DNA of 64,000 nt from Paenibacillus ginsengarvi (GTDB lineage: Bacteria; Bacillota; Bacilli; Paenibacillales; NBRC-103111): the NCBI RefSeq assembly GCF_003626695.1, contig NZ_RBAH01000008.1, forward strand, positions 186,001-250,000, read 5' to 3'. Below, piece after piece: positions 51,911 through 59,936 of this stretch. Within the stretch, counting starts at the first letter, position 1; the number at the start of each line of letters is the position of its first letter. The notes under the pieces are model-generated. The model was not told the origin of the DNA. It saw only the letters and a program-made list of their open reading frames with translations, and ran no database searches. Position numbers and translations under genes: made by a program.

Positions 51911-52792
51911 ATGAGAAAACAAGGCTTTTATCCGGCACTCGGAACGCCGCTTGATGATTCGGGCTATGTTATCGCGGAAAGCTTGCAGCGCCATGCCGAG
52001 GATCAACTGAAGGCAGGAGCCGCCGGCCTGCTCGTGATGGGCTCAATGGGTCAACAGCCGTATATTCGTGGCAGTGAGACGGGCAAGATCGCTAAAGTAG
52101 TCGTAGAAGCGGTGAGTGGAGCCTGCCCGGTATTCGTAGGCGTCATGGACAATTCGATTGAACGCGTGAAGGAGCGCATCGCCCTTCTCGGCGGCATCGC
52201 CATTGACGGAATTGTGGCTACGACGCCGTTTTATTACGCCGTGTCGCAGCCGGACATTTACCATTTCTTCGCTTCGCTGGCCAAGGCATCTCCGTATCCG
52301 GTCTATCTGTACGATCTGACCGTCGTTACGCAAAGCAAAATCACGGTGGAGACGGCGGCGCGGCTCATGACCGTGCCGAATATCGCCGGCATCAAGACGG
52401 GCGATCTGACGACTGCGCGCGTACTTTCCAGAATGAAATCGTCGGTTAATCCCGAGTTCAAGGTTTTGTACAGCGGACTCGACACCTTTGATGCGGCTTA
52501 CGGCTACGGCATCGCGGAACAATTGGACGGCATGTTCAGCTGTACGGCCGCCATCACTTCGCGTTTGTACAAGGAACTGGCGGCAGGCGACAGTGTGGCC
52601 GCGGCGAAAAGCCTTGACGACATTTTGCTGCTGCGGGATACGTTCGTGGAAGTCGGCGTGTTCCCCGGATTTACGCATGCGATGAATTTGCTCGGTTTTG
52701 CCGGAACGTTCCATCCTGACTATATGCGGCCGATCGGGCCGGAAAGCCAGGTAAAGGTAAAGGCGTGCATGACGCATCTGGGGCTGCTGTGA
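51911..52792 (+). CDS. DapA/NanA-family (dihydrodipicolinate synthase-like) aldolase
   Basis: A 293-residue class I aldolase fold. The Schiff-base lysine is K162 in IAGIKTGDL and the catalytic tyrosine is Y134 in PVYLYDLTV. The substrate-binding motif that reads GTTGE in DapA is GSMGQ here (residues 44-48), so it is unlikely to make dihydrodipicolinate. Related enzymes cleave or form 2-oxo acids, such as N-acetylneuraminate lyase and 2-keto-3-deoxy sugar aldolases. The next gene product has sialidase-like Asp boxes. A sugar-acid aldolase acting on the imported ligand is the best guess. A GGGAG site precedes the ATG. Confidence 0.85.
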   Translation: MRKQGFYPALGTPLDDSGYVIAESLQRHAEDQLKAGAAGLLVMGSMGQQPYIRGSETGKIAKVVVEAVSGACPVFVGVMDNSIERVKERIALLGGIAIDGIVATTPFYYAVSQPDIYHFFASLAKASPYPVYLYDLTVVTQSKITVETAARLMTVPNIAGIKTGDLTTARVLSRMKSSVNPEFKVLYSGLDTFDAAYGYGIAEQLDGMFSCTAAITSRLYKELAAGDSVAAAKSLDDILLLRDTFVEVGVFPGFTHAMNLLGFAGTFHPDYMRPIGPESQVKVKACMTHLGLL

Positions 52793-52831
52793 GCAATTTT
52801 TCGCAAGGGTAATAGAAAGGAGAGCGCGCAT

Positions 52832-53923
52832 ATGCAGCTTATTCAGGGAAATGTCGTATTGGATTTGCGTCCCGGGCCGGGTAATCCGCGCAATAGCGAA
52901 GGAGCCTTTCTTGATCTGGCTGACGGCAGACTGCTGTTCGTATACAGCCGGTTTATCGGGGAATCGAGTGGTGACGCCGCGCTTGCCTGCCTGGTGAAGA
53001 GAACGTCGAACGACGAGGGCGAAACGTGGTCCAGTGACGAGATCGTCGCTCGGCCGGACGAACATGACGCCATGAACATTATGAGCGTATCGCTGCAGCG
53101 CATGCAAAACGGCGATATCGGGCTGTTTTATTTGATCCGCTTCGGCCTGCACGATACGCGTCTGCATCTGAGGCGGTCGACCGACGAAGGGAAAACATGG
53201 GGAGAGGCGATATGCTGCGTTCCCGGTCCCGGCTATTATGTGACCAATAACGACCGGGTCATCCGTCTTGCGAGCGGCCGTCTCGTGATTCCGGCAGCCT
53301 ATCATAAAGTGCGCGGCGAAAGCAAAACGGATTTTCGTTCCTTTGACGGACGAGGCGTCGCCCACTTTTATTTGTCCGATGACGACGGAGCTACTTGGCG
53401 GGAGGCGCGAAACTTCTGTGTGCTGCCGTATTCGCGCACGAAAAGCGGCCTGCAGGAGCCGGGCGTGATCGAGCTGAGCGGCGGGCGCTTATGGGCATGG
53501 GCGAGAACCGACGTCGGCTGCCAGTATGGGATGATGTCGGCGGACGGCGGCGAGACGTGGAGCCCGGCCGAGCCTACGCCGTTTTCGTCGCCCAACTCGC
53601 CGCTCTCGATGAAGCGGATTCCCGCTACCGACTGGCTGCTAGCCGTCTGGAACCCGATTCCGGATTACCTGACCCGCGAGTATCCGAAAATTTCCGGCGG
53701 ACGTACGCCGCTCGTCGGGGCGCTCAGCCATGACGAAGGCATGACGTGGACGAACCTGTTTGCGGTGGAACAGGAGGAGAACGGCGGATTTTGCTACACG
53801 GCGATCCATTTTACCAGCGATTCCGTGCTGCTGGCTTATTGCGCAGGGGAACTGGAAGACAAGTCGCGTCTCGCACGGCTAAAGGTACGCAAAATCCGGC
53901 TTTCCGAAATGATTCCGTCTTAA
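52832..53923 (+). CDS. BNR/Asp-box (sialidase-like) protein
   Basis: A 363-residue beta-propeller protein with five Asp boxes of the SxDxGxTW type, at 59-66 (SNDEGETW), 116-123 (STDEGKTW), 182-189 (SDDDGATW), 236-243 (SADGGETW) and 299-306 (SHDEGMTW). This repeat number fits a six-bladed sialidase-like fold. There is no signal peptide, so it is cytoplasmic, unlike most true sialidases. An Arg-rich opening (FVYSRFIGES) is present, but I cannot confirm the full arginine triad, Tyr and Glu of GH33. It may hydrolyse or epimerise an intracellular sugar derivative. It follows the aldolase by 39 bases and ends in a terminator. Confidence 0.85.
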   Translation: MQLIQGNVVLDLRPGPGNPRNSEGAFLDLADGRLLFVYSRFIGESSGDAALACLVKRTSNDEGETWSSDEIVARPDEHDAMNIMSVSLQRMQNGDIGLFYLIRFGLHDTRLHLRRSTDEGKTWGEAICCVPGPGYYVTNNDRVIRLASGRLVIPAAYHKVRGESKTDFRSFDGRGVAHFYLSDDDGATWREARNFCVLPYSRTKSGLQEPGVIELSGGRLWAWARTDVGCQYGMMSADGGETWSPAEPTPFSSPNSPLSMKRIPATDWLLAVWNPIPDYLTREYPKISGGRTPLVGALSHDEGMTWTNLFAVEQEENGGFCYTAIHFTSDSVLLAYCAGELEDKSRLARLKVRKIRLSEMIPS

Positions 53924-53930
53924 AAAATAG

Positions 53931-53960
53931 CGGGGTGGCCTATATGGCCGCCCCGTTTTG
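53931..53960 (+). terminator. Terminator after the sialidase-like gene
   Basis: CGGGGTGGCC (53931-53940) pairs with GGCCGCCCCG (53946-53955), one wobble, followed by TTTT. Confidence 0.85.
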
Positions 53961-54111
53961 TGTAACAGTCGAACAGATCGGGCACTCCGTCCATCCGGAT
54001 TATGTTGTACGAACTGCAAAAGTCGGGGCAATATGATGGCGACACCTTAAAAACAACAGAAAACTTGACAAAAAATGTAGAATTACGACGTTTACATGCG
54101 GATATTGCGCC

Positions 54112-54140
54112 TTGTAAAAAATTCCAAACATTCTTATAAT
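54112..54140 (+). promoter_or_regulatory. Sigma-A promoter for the 54603 transporter genes
   Basis: TTGTAA (54112-54117), a 17-base spacer and a perfect TATAAT (54135-54140). It leaves an untranslated leader of about 455 bases before the ATG at 54603. The -10 region CTTATAATGAGTAC is identical to 2652-2665. Confidence 0.7.
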
Positions 54141-54602
54141 GAGTACATGATACTCTTAATGATTAAGTAAATAAGAAGGTTCCGGAATGAGACGACGAGA
54201 AAGGATATGAAGCTGCATTCCATTCGAGGCGCTGCAGATGCATCGGATGGAAGCGATCCCGTCCATTGCCATATCGAATTATTTTAAAGATTAAGTCATT
54301 TCTTGGCGAATCGTGGATTTCCGTTTGTCCTTAATGGATGTGCGTTGTTTTGCAAATCAGCTTCCGCTGGTCCTTAGGAACTTCCTATCGGACAGCTGGG
54401 TATGCCCTTTCCCGCCAAACAGAGGCGTCAGGGGGAAGATCATTTTGTATCAGCTACCTCGGCTAATACCGAGAGGCTATAACCAACATAAGGAGGGCGG
54501 GTTCGGCTTCAATACAATCACCACTAAGAAGGTAAAAGAAAACGATTTGTAAGCGCATACAACGGGTCGAGTCACAACAAATTCAGTACCGGGGTGAACA
54601 AA
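54141..54602 (+). other. Long untranslated leader of the Lpl-type transporter
   Basis: About 460 bases without a gene between the promoter and the SBP start. It contains a CCTCGG...CCGAGAGG hairpin near 54459-54475 and the cre site at 54547-54562. I recognise no known riboswitch class. The length is unusual for a sugar importer and could host RNA-based or CcpA roadblock control. Confidence 0.45.
54547..54562 (+). promoter_or_regulatory. Catabolite-responsive element (cre)
   Basis: TTGTAAGCGCATACAA matches the CcpA consensus WTGNAARCGNWWWCAW at every position. It lies about 410 bases downstream of the promoter and 41 bases before the start codon, so bound CcpA would most likely block elongating polymerase. 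Confidence 0.75.
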
Positions 54603-56129
54603 ATGAAAATGAATGTCAATGTAGTGGGCAAAGTTGCCGCGTTTGGATTAAGCGTTGCAATGCTGACATCATGTTCAAGCTCTGGAGATTCCAAATCCGA
54701 TTCAGCTGCGCCAACCATCAATATCGGCTTTAAAGGAGTGAATACCGATACGGACAGAGCCAACAATCCGGTTCTGGCCGAATTGCAGAAAAAAACAAAC
54801 ACGGTCATTAAAGTGCAGGAAATGCCCGATGACGGTTATGTTCAAAAAATCACGTTGCAATTCAACAGCGGTACGGCGCCCGATGTCATTCATTCCAGCA
54901 CGGATACGACGACCATCGGTCTGATTAACAATTTTGGCGCAAACGGGATGTTAAAGAAAATGAATGACCTGCTGCCCAAAATGCCGAATGTGCAAAAATT
55001 TTATGACAAAGAGATGCAGAGCAAATTTGTAAATTCGGACGGCAATTTATACATCCTGCCTACGCCTAGAGATGTTGGTTATGGTGCTGTATTTATTAGA
55101 CAAGACTGGCTCGATAATTTAGGTTTAAAAACGCCGAAAACCTTCGATGAATACAAGGAAGTGTTAAGGCAATTTGCCACAAAGGACCCCGATAAGAACG
55201 GGAAAGACGGCGATACGTACGGCGTTGTATTCGATAAAGTAAACGGCCTGGAGCCGGCACTCGCGCCGTTCGGCGTTCCTAATGCGGATTGGATGAAAAC
55301 GGCCGACAACAAGCTGGTATGGTCACAAATTACGCCCGAGTACAAAAAAGCGATAGGTTTTGCAAGAGAATTGGTTGCAGCCAAAATCGTCGATCCCGAA
55401 TTCGTCACGTATCAAGCCAACAACGGTAAATCCCAGCTGATAAGAAGCAACAGAGCCGGTGTATATCAAGGCGTTTCGTCCGGCGCGGCAGCCGACCTGG
55501 CTGTGATCCAGGAAAAAACGCCTAATGCCAAAATCGTTGTGTTAGAGGTTCCGCCGGCGCCTGGAATTGCCAAAAGCGTATCCGGTTACGGGAACATTAT
55601 AACCAAAAATAAAGACGGACTGCCTGTCGGTTTCTCGAGTATATGGGCCGTGAATTCAAAAGTAAAAGGCGATGTTTTGGACGGGATTGCCAGACTGTTT
55701 GACTTTACATCGGGCGACAAGCTAGTGACCGTCGGCGTAGAAGGCCAGGATCACACCAAATCCGGCAACGATTATAAATTATCGAAAGATTTAAAAGGAC
55801 TAAGACAGGACGGCGCTTGGGATGTTTACAATATCGGCTACATGACCCAAAGAGAGTTCTGGAAAGACCTGTGGCCGGCAGAAACGGCCGCTAACATGGC
55901 CAATACAGGCTTGTCCACGCAGCCAAGACTCGTCTATTTCTCAACGCCTACAACAGATGCACAATTACCGCAAATTACAGCGAAAGCTACGGAACTGTTT
56001 ACCCAAATCATTTCAGGCAAATTGGACTTGGATGCAGGCTGGGCGGAATGGGAGAAACAATTCAAATTGTTAAAAGGCGATGTTATGACGCAGGAAATCA
56101 ACGATAGATATGCAAAAAATTCAAAATAA
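54603..56129 (+). CDS. Extracellular solute-binding lipoprotein (LplA type)
   Basis: A 508-residue binding protein from ATG at 54603, which has GGGGTG at good spacing; an overlapping GTG lies at 54594. Lipobox MLTSC, cysteine 24. The mature part resembles the LplA/YtcQ group, longer than ordinary SBPs: INIGFKGVNTDTDRANNPVL, then YILPTPRDVGYGAVFIRQDW and LDLDAGWAEWEKQFKLLKG near the end. It delivers an oligosaccharide to the two permeases that follow. Unlike the orphan SBPs, it has its own channel. Its coding sequence looks more AT-rich than the genes before 54 kb. Likely repressed by CcpA through the upstream cre. Confidence 0.92.
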   Translation: MKMNVNVVGKVAAFGLSVAMLTSCSSSGDSKSDSAAPTINIGFKGVNTDTDRANNPVLAELQKKTNTVIKVQEMPDDGYVQKITLQFNSGTAPDVIHSSTDTTTIGLINNFGANGMLKKMNDLLPKMPNVQKFYDKEMQSKFVNSDGNLYILPTPRDVGYGAVFIRQDWLDNLGLKTPKTFDEYKEVLRQFATKDPDKNGKDGDTYGVVFDKVNGLEPALAPFGVPNADWMKTADNKLVWSQITPEYKKAIGFARELVAAKIVDPEFVTYQANNGKSQLIRSNRAGVYQGVSSGAAADLAVIQEKTPNAKIVVLEVPPAPGIAKSVSGYGNIITKNKDGLPVGFSSIWAVNSKVKGDVLDGIARLFDFTSGDKLVTVGVEGQDHTKSGNDYKLSKDLKGLRQDGAWDVYNIGYMTQREFWKDLWPAETAANMANTGLSTQPRLVYFSTPTTDAQLPQITAKATELFTQIISGKLDLDAGWAEWEKQFKLLKGDVMTQEINDRYAKNSK

Positions 56130-56146
56130 TCTTGCTGGTTTTCAGG

Positions 56147-56190
56147 AACAAGTGCAAGGATTAGGGGATTCTCTTGTCCTTGCACTTGTT
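56147..56190 (+). promoter_or_regulatory. Strong intercistronic stem-loop between SBP and permease genes
   Basis: AACAAGTGCAAGGA (56147-56160) is the exact reverse complement of TCCTTGCACTTGTT (56177-56190), 14 base pairs with a 16-base loop. Outer CAGG/CCTG arms extend it after a small bulge. No long T-run follows, so it is more likely an mRNA-stabilising or partial-termination structure than a full terminator. Confidence 0.8.
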
Positions 56191-56231
56191 GATTCCTGGA
56201 AAAATTGTTTTAAAAAAGAGGTGATGCCGGG

Positions 56232-57137
56232 ATGTTTGTACATAATATCAAGAAATTTTTCCCTTTATATTTGCTCTTGGTGCCAGGGATCGCATTTTAT
56301 ATCGTCTTTAAATATGTGCCTATTGTCGGTTATGTCATGGCTTTCCAAGATTTCAAAATAGGCAAAGGTTTATTTGGAAGTCCGTGGGTAGGCTTGGATA
56401 ACTTCTATTATATGTTTCAGGACAATAACTTTTTGAACGCTTTAAGAAATACGGTCATCATCAGCGTGTATAAGCTTATTTTCGGCTTTGCCTGCCCGAT
56501 TATTTTGGCCTTATTGTTAAACGAAGTCATAAGCAGCCGGTTTAAAAAAGTAGTCCAAACGATCTCTTACTTGCCTCACTTTATATCGTGGGTCATCATC
56601 GCCGGCATCCTGACAGGGATTCTTTCATCCAAAGGGATCATCAACTATGTGATCGTCGAGATTTTTCACCAGGATAAAATCGTTTTTTTGGCCGATCCGA
56701 GATTTTTTAGAAGCATCATGGTTATTACGGAAGTGTGGAAAAGCGTAGGCTGGGGTACCATTATTTATTTGGCCACCATCTCCGGAATCGATACCGAAAT
56801 GTATGAAGCGGCCATTGTGGATGGATGCTCCAGATTTAAGCAGGCTATGCTGATCACGCTTCCTTCGATGATTCCAACGATTATTATTTTGCTGATTTTA
56901 AATTTGGGCGGTATTCTGAACGCCGGCTTTGAGCAAATTTACTTGTTCTATACGCCTCCCGTATATCCTGTTGCCGATATTCTCGATACGCTGGCTTTAC
57001 GGATTGGGATACAAAATAACTTCAATTACGGCGTTGCAACCGCGATCACCATTTTCAAATCGTTTGTCGGTCTAATCCTGATCATTATCGTTAACAGAAT
57101 AGTGAAATACGTAGACAAAGATCATGGCATATGGTAG
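56232..57137 (+). CDS. Sugar ABC transporter permease (LplB type)
   Basis: A 301-residue permease of the LplB/YteP group with about six membrane segments. The EAA loop reads YEAAIVDGCSRFKQAMLITL followed by PSMIPTIII. The N-terminus FFPLYLLLVPGIAFYIVFKY and C-terminal VNRIVKYVDKDHGIW are typical of the group. It forms the channel with the next permease. No ATPase follows directly; the ATPase at 58128 belongs to a different class, so MsmX is the more likely energiser. Translation starts at the ATG at 56232 behind an AAGAGGTG site. Confidence 0.92.
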   Translation: MFVHNIKKFFPLYLLLVPGIAFYIVFKYVPIVGYVMAFQDFKIGKGLFGSPWVGLDNFYYMFQDNNFLNALRNTVIISVYKLIFGFACPIILALLLNEVISSRFKKVVQTISYLPHFISWVIIAGILTGILSSKGIINYVIVEIFHQDKIVFLADPRFFRSIMVITEVWKSVGWGTIIYLATISGIDTEMYEAAIVDGCSRFKQAMLITLPSMIPTIIILLILNLGGILNAGFEQIYLFYTPPVYPVADILDTLALRIGIQNNFNYGVATAITIFKSFVGLILIIIVNRIVKYVDKDHGIW

Positions 57138-57147
57138 GTGAATCCAA

Positions 57148-58011
57148 ATGACCAGACGTTCAACGGGCGAGAAAATATTCGGTTATGTGAATGGGCTGTT
57201 TCTGATCGTATTCTGTATCACCATCCTGTATCCATTTGTTAACATTATCGCCATCTCCTTCAGCTCTACGGCTGCGGCCAACACAGGCTCCGTCACGATT
57301 TTCCCTATAGGTTTCAATATAGCGGCTTATAAATACTTGGCCAACTACAGTCAGCTCTTGAGCGGTCTTAATGTAACGTTGTTTGTAACGATTGTTGGCA
57401 CTTTTTTGCAGCTGCTTTTTACAGTCGTTACCGCTTATCCGTTATCCAGAAGAAATTTGCCTTATCGAAAATTCATCAAATTTTTCATATTGCTTACGAT
57501 GCTTTTTCCGCCGGGCATTGTGCAAACGTATATTTTGTTTATCAACTTAAACCTCATCGATTCGATCTGGGTATTAATTTTGCCGGGGCTTATTCATACG
57601 TTTAACGTCATCGTGATGATCAGCTTCTTCGAAACGATTCCGCAAGAACTGATCGAAGCTTCCAGAATCGACGGCTTATCGGAATTCAAAATCATTTTCA
57701 AAATCATATTCCCGCTATCGCTCGCAGCAATAAGCACAATCGGCTTGTTCTATGCCGTAGAAAACTGGAACGCCTGGTTCAACGGATCGATCTTTATAAA
57801 CACAAGAGAGAAATGGCCGCTGCAGCTGGTTCTGAAAAATATTTTAAACACGACCATAACCGATAATAGCCTGGATACGGGTACGCTGCCGCCAGCCTAT
57901 CAAGTGCAGATGGCCATGGTGTTTATTACAACCTTACCGATCCTGCTTATATATCCGTTTATCCAAAAATACTTTGTCAAAGGTGTCATGATTGGCGGTA
58001 TTAAAGGGTGA
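57148..58011 (+). CDS. Sugar ABC transporter permease (LplC/YtcP type)
   Basis: A 287-residue MalG-like permease. Diagnostic segments: FVNIIAISFSSTAAANTGSV, the EAA loop IEASRIDGLSEFKIIFKIIF and the C-terminal FIQKYFVKGVMIGGIKG of the LplC/YtcP group. It starts 10 bases after the LplB-type gene. The substrate is a complex oligosaccharide by family analogy, and the ligand cannot be named. A 116-base gap follows before the next ABC system. Confidence 0.92.
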   Translation: MTRRSTGEKIFGYVNGLFLIVFCITILYPFVNIIAISFSSTAAANTGSVTIFPIGFNIAAYKYLANYSQLLSGLNVTLFVTIVGTFLQLLFTVVTAYPLSRRNLPYRKFIKFFILLTMLFPPGIVQTYILFINLNLIDSIWVLILPGLIHTFNVIVMISFFETIPQELIEASRIDGLSEFKIIFKIIFPLSLAAISTIGLFYAVENWNAWFNGSIFINTREKWPLQLVLKNILNTTITDNSLDTGTLPPAYQVQMAMVFITTLPILLIYPFIQKYFVKGVMIGGIKG

Positions 58012-58127
58012 GGTTTGAATCCGCTTGATCAGTTGCAGTGGGCGGCTCGCACTTTGAATCGGTTGCGACAGCTTGGAATGACGCTTGCGGGTGCGGCGCC
58101 CCTGTTCGCACGAAACGGGGGGACGTT

Positions 58128-59084
58128 ATGATCGAAGTGAAAAACTTAACGAAACATTATGGAAAACACGTGGCGGTGGATCACATCCATTTTACGATCG
58201 CCGAGGGAGAAATCGTAGGCTTTCTAGGACCGAACGGAGCAGGCAAATCCACTACGATGAATATGATGACCGGATACATGGCTTCGACAGAAGGCGAGGT
58301 ACTCGTCTCGGGACATTCGATTCTGGACGAGCCGGAAAAAGCGAAAGCGAAGATCGGATATTTGCCGGAACAACCGCCGCTATATGTGGATATGAAAGTG
58401 GATGAATATTTAAGCTTCGTGGCTGACATCAAAAAGGTGAAGTCAAACGAAAAAAAGGCGATGCTCGCTAACATCAAAGAAACCGTACGGATTCAGGAGG
58501 TATCCAACCGATTAATTAAAAATTTGTCCAAAGGATACAAGCAAAGAGTCGGCCTGGCGCAGGCTATGGTAGGCTTTCCGGAAGTCATTATTTTGGATGA
58601 GCCTACAGTTGGTTTAGATCCCAAGCAAATGATGGAAATGCGAGACGTTATTAAAACATTAGGCCATAAACATACCGTCCTCTTAAGCTCGCACATCCTT
58701 TCGGAGGTTAGCGCTGTTTGCGACAGGGTGATCATTATCCATAAAGGTAAACTTGTTGCCAGCGATACTCCTGACAACTTGTCCGCCGACCTGCTGCAAG
58801 GCTCGAAAATACAGTCTCGTCTTAAAGGTACGGAAGCGGAAATCATCCGCGCGGCTGCAAGTTTTCCAATAATCAAGCATGTACGTATAGTGGGCAGCAA
58901 AGAAAGCGGTACGATTGATGTTATTTTTGAGTGCGACGGCCACACGGATATTAGAGAAGCGGTGTTTAGCGCTATGTCCAGCCACCAAATACCGGTACTC
59001 ATCCAACAACCTCTTAATCGTTCCTTGGAAGAGATTTTCTTGCAAGTAACAGGGGAAGGGAGTCACTATGACAAGCATCATTAA
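58128..59084 (+). CDS. ABC transporter ATP-binding protein (GldA/ABC-2 type)
   Basis: A 318-residue ATPase from ATG at 58128 (GGGGGGACG site upstream); the longer frame to 58038 has none. Walker A GPNGAGKS (34-41), signature NLSKGYKQRVGLAQAM, Walker B VIILDEPTVGLDP, and switch His in LLSSHILSEVSAVCDR. It is an exporter-class ABC-2 ATPase, similar in layout to GldA/NatA, not a sugar-importer ATPase. A C-terminal extension of about 90 residues is typical of the group. It overlaps the following permease gene by 17 bases, and together with the next three genes forms one operon. Confidence 0.92.
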   Translation: MIEVKNLTKHYGKHVAVDHIHFTIAEGEIVGFLGPNGAGKSTTMNMMTGYMASTEGEVLVSGHSILDEPEKAKAKIGYLPEQPPLYVDMKVDEYLSFVADIKKVKSNEKKAMLANIKETVRIQEVSNRLIKNLSKGYKQRVGLAQAMVGFPEVIILDEPTVGLDPKQMMEMRDVIKTLGHKHTVLLSSHILSEVSAVCDRVIIIHKGKLVASDTPDNLSADLLQGSKIQSRLKGTEAEIIRAAASFPIIKHVRIVGSKESGTIDVIFECDGHTDIREAVFSAMSSHQIPVLIQQPLNRSLEEIFLQVTGEGSHYDKHH

Positions 59085-59931
59085 AAAAGAATTGAGAACC
59101 TACTTCACTTCCATGTCAGGGTATATCTTCCTGGCATTTTTAATATTTCTTTCCGCCGTCTATTTTGTGATTGGAAACATAAGCGCACAGTCGGCAGATT
59201 TTTCGGGCGTACTAACCGGTATCGCGGTTTATTATTTATTTCTCATTCCAATCTTAACGATGCGATTATTTGCGGAAGAGGCCAAATTAAAAACAGATCA
59301 ATTGTTATACACATCGCCCATATCGATCACGGATATCACGTTAGGCAAATATATGGCCGCTTCGATCGTATTAGCCATAGGAACGGTACTGACGTTTATT
59401 TTTCCCATCCTATTATTGCTGTTCTCAGATGTTAACCTGCCTCTTGTCGCTGTCAGCTATTTGGGGTTTTTCTTGTTTGGCTTAAGCTTGATCAGTGTTG
59501 GTCTGTTCGTATCGTCTTTAACGGAAAACCAGATCATAGCTGCGATTATTACATTTGCCGCGGTATTTTTGTTTTTTATTATGGACAGTTTGGCCAAAGC
59601 ATTGCCAGCAGATCCAATGAGCTCCGTATGTTTCCTGACAGCCATAATCGGTCTATTTGGCTACATCGTGTACGACAGTACGAAACATACAGCGGCCGCC
59701 GTTTGTATCACCTTGTTCCTTCTGGTGGTGGAAGTGGCTCTATATGTAACAAAGCCCATCTTATTTGAGGGGACGATTGCTTATGTTTTACAATGGTTTT
59801 CGGTTTTTAACCGGTTTACTCATTTTCAGCGCGGCATTTTAAATGTGGCTGACATTGTGTATAATCTCACCTTTTTCACTGCGTTCCTCTATATAACGAT
59901 AAATGGAATCGAGAAGAGAAGGTGGAGGTGA
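59068..59931 (+). CDS. ABC-2 type permease (GldF-like)
   Basis: A 287-residue membrane protein with about six to seven helices and short loops. The N-terminal TSIIKKELRTYFTSMSGYIF and AEEAKLKTDQLLYTSPISIT are typical of the ABC-2/GldF family (the EE...KT.ELL.TSP motif). It is the channel partner of the preceding ATPase. In gliding Bacteroidetes, GldF/GldG/GldA form an ABC complex; homologues occur in many non-gliding bacteria where the substrate is unknown. It overlaps the ATPase gene and is followed directly by the GldG-like gene. Confidence 0.88.
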   Translation: MTSIIKKELRTYFTSMSGYIFLAFLIFLSAVYFVIGNISAQSADFSGVLTGIAVYYLFLIPILTMRLFAEEAKLKTDQLLYTSPISITDITLGKYMAASIVLAIGTVLTFIFPILLLLFSDVNLPLVAVSYLGFFLFGLSLISVGLFVSSLTENQIIAAIITFAAVFLFFIMDSLAKALPADPMSSVCFLTAIIGLFGYIVYDSTKHTAAAVCITLFLLVVEVALYVTKPILFEGTIAYVLQWFSVFNRFTHFQRGILNVADIVYNLTFFTAFLYITINGIEKRRWR

Positions 59932-59936
59932 AAAGG

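Noticed and set aside
53960..54032. Possible truncated coding fragment after the sialidase-like gene
   Set aside because: A short open stretch (VTVEQIGHSVHPDYVV) continues from an out-of-frame shadow across the terminator; there is no start, no family match and no ribosome site.
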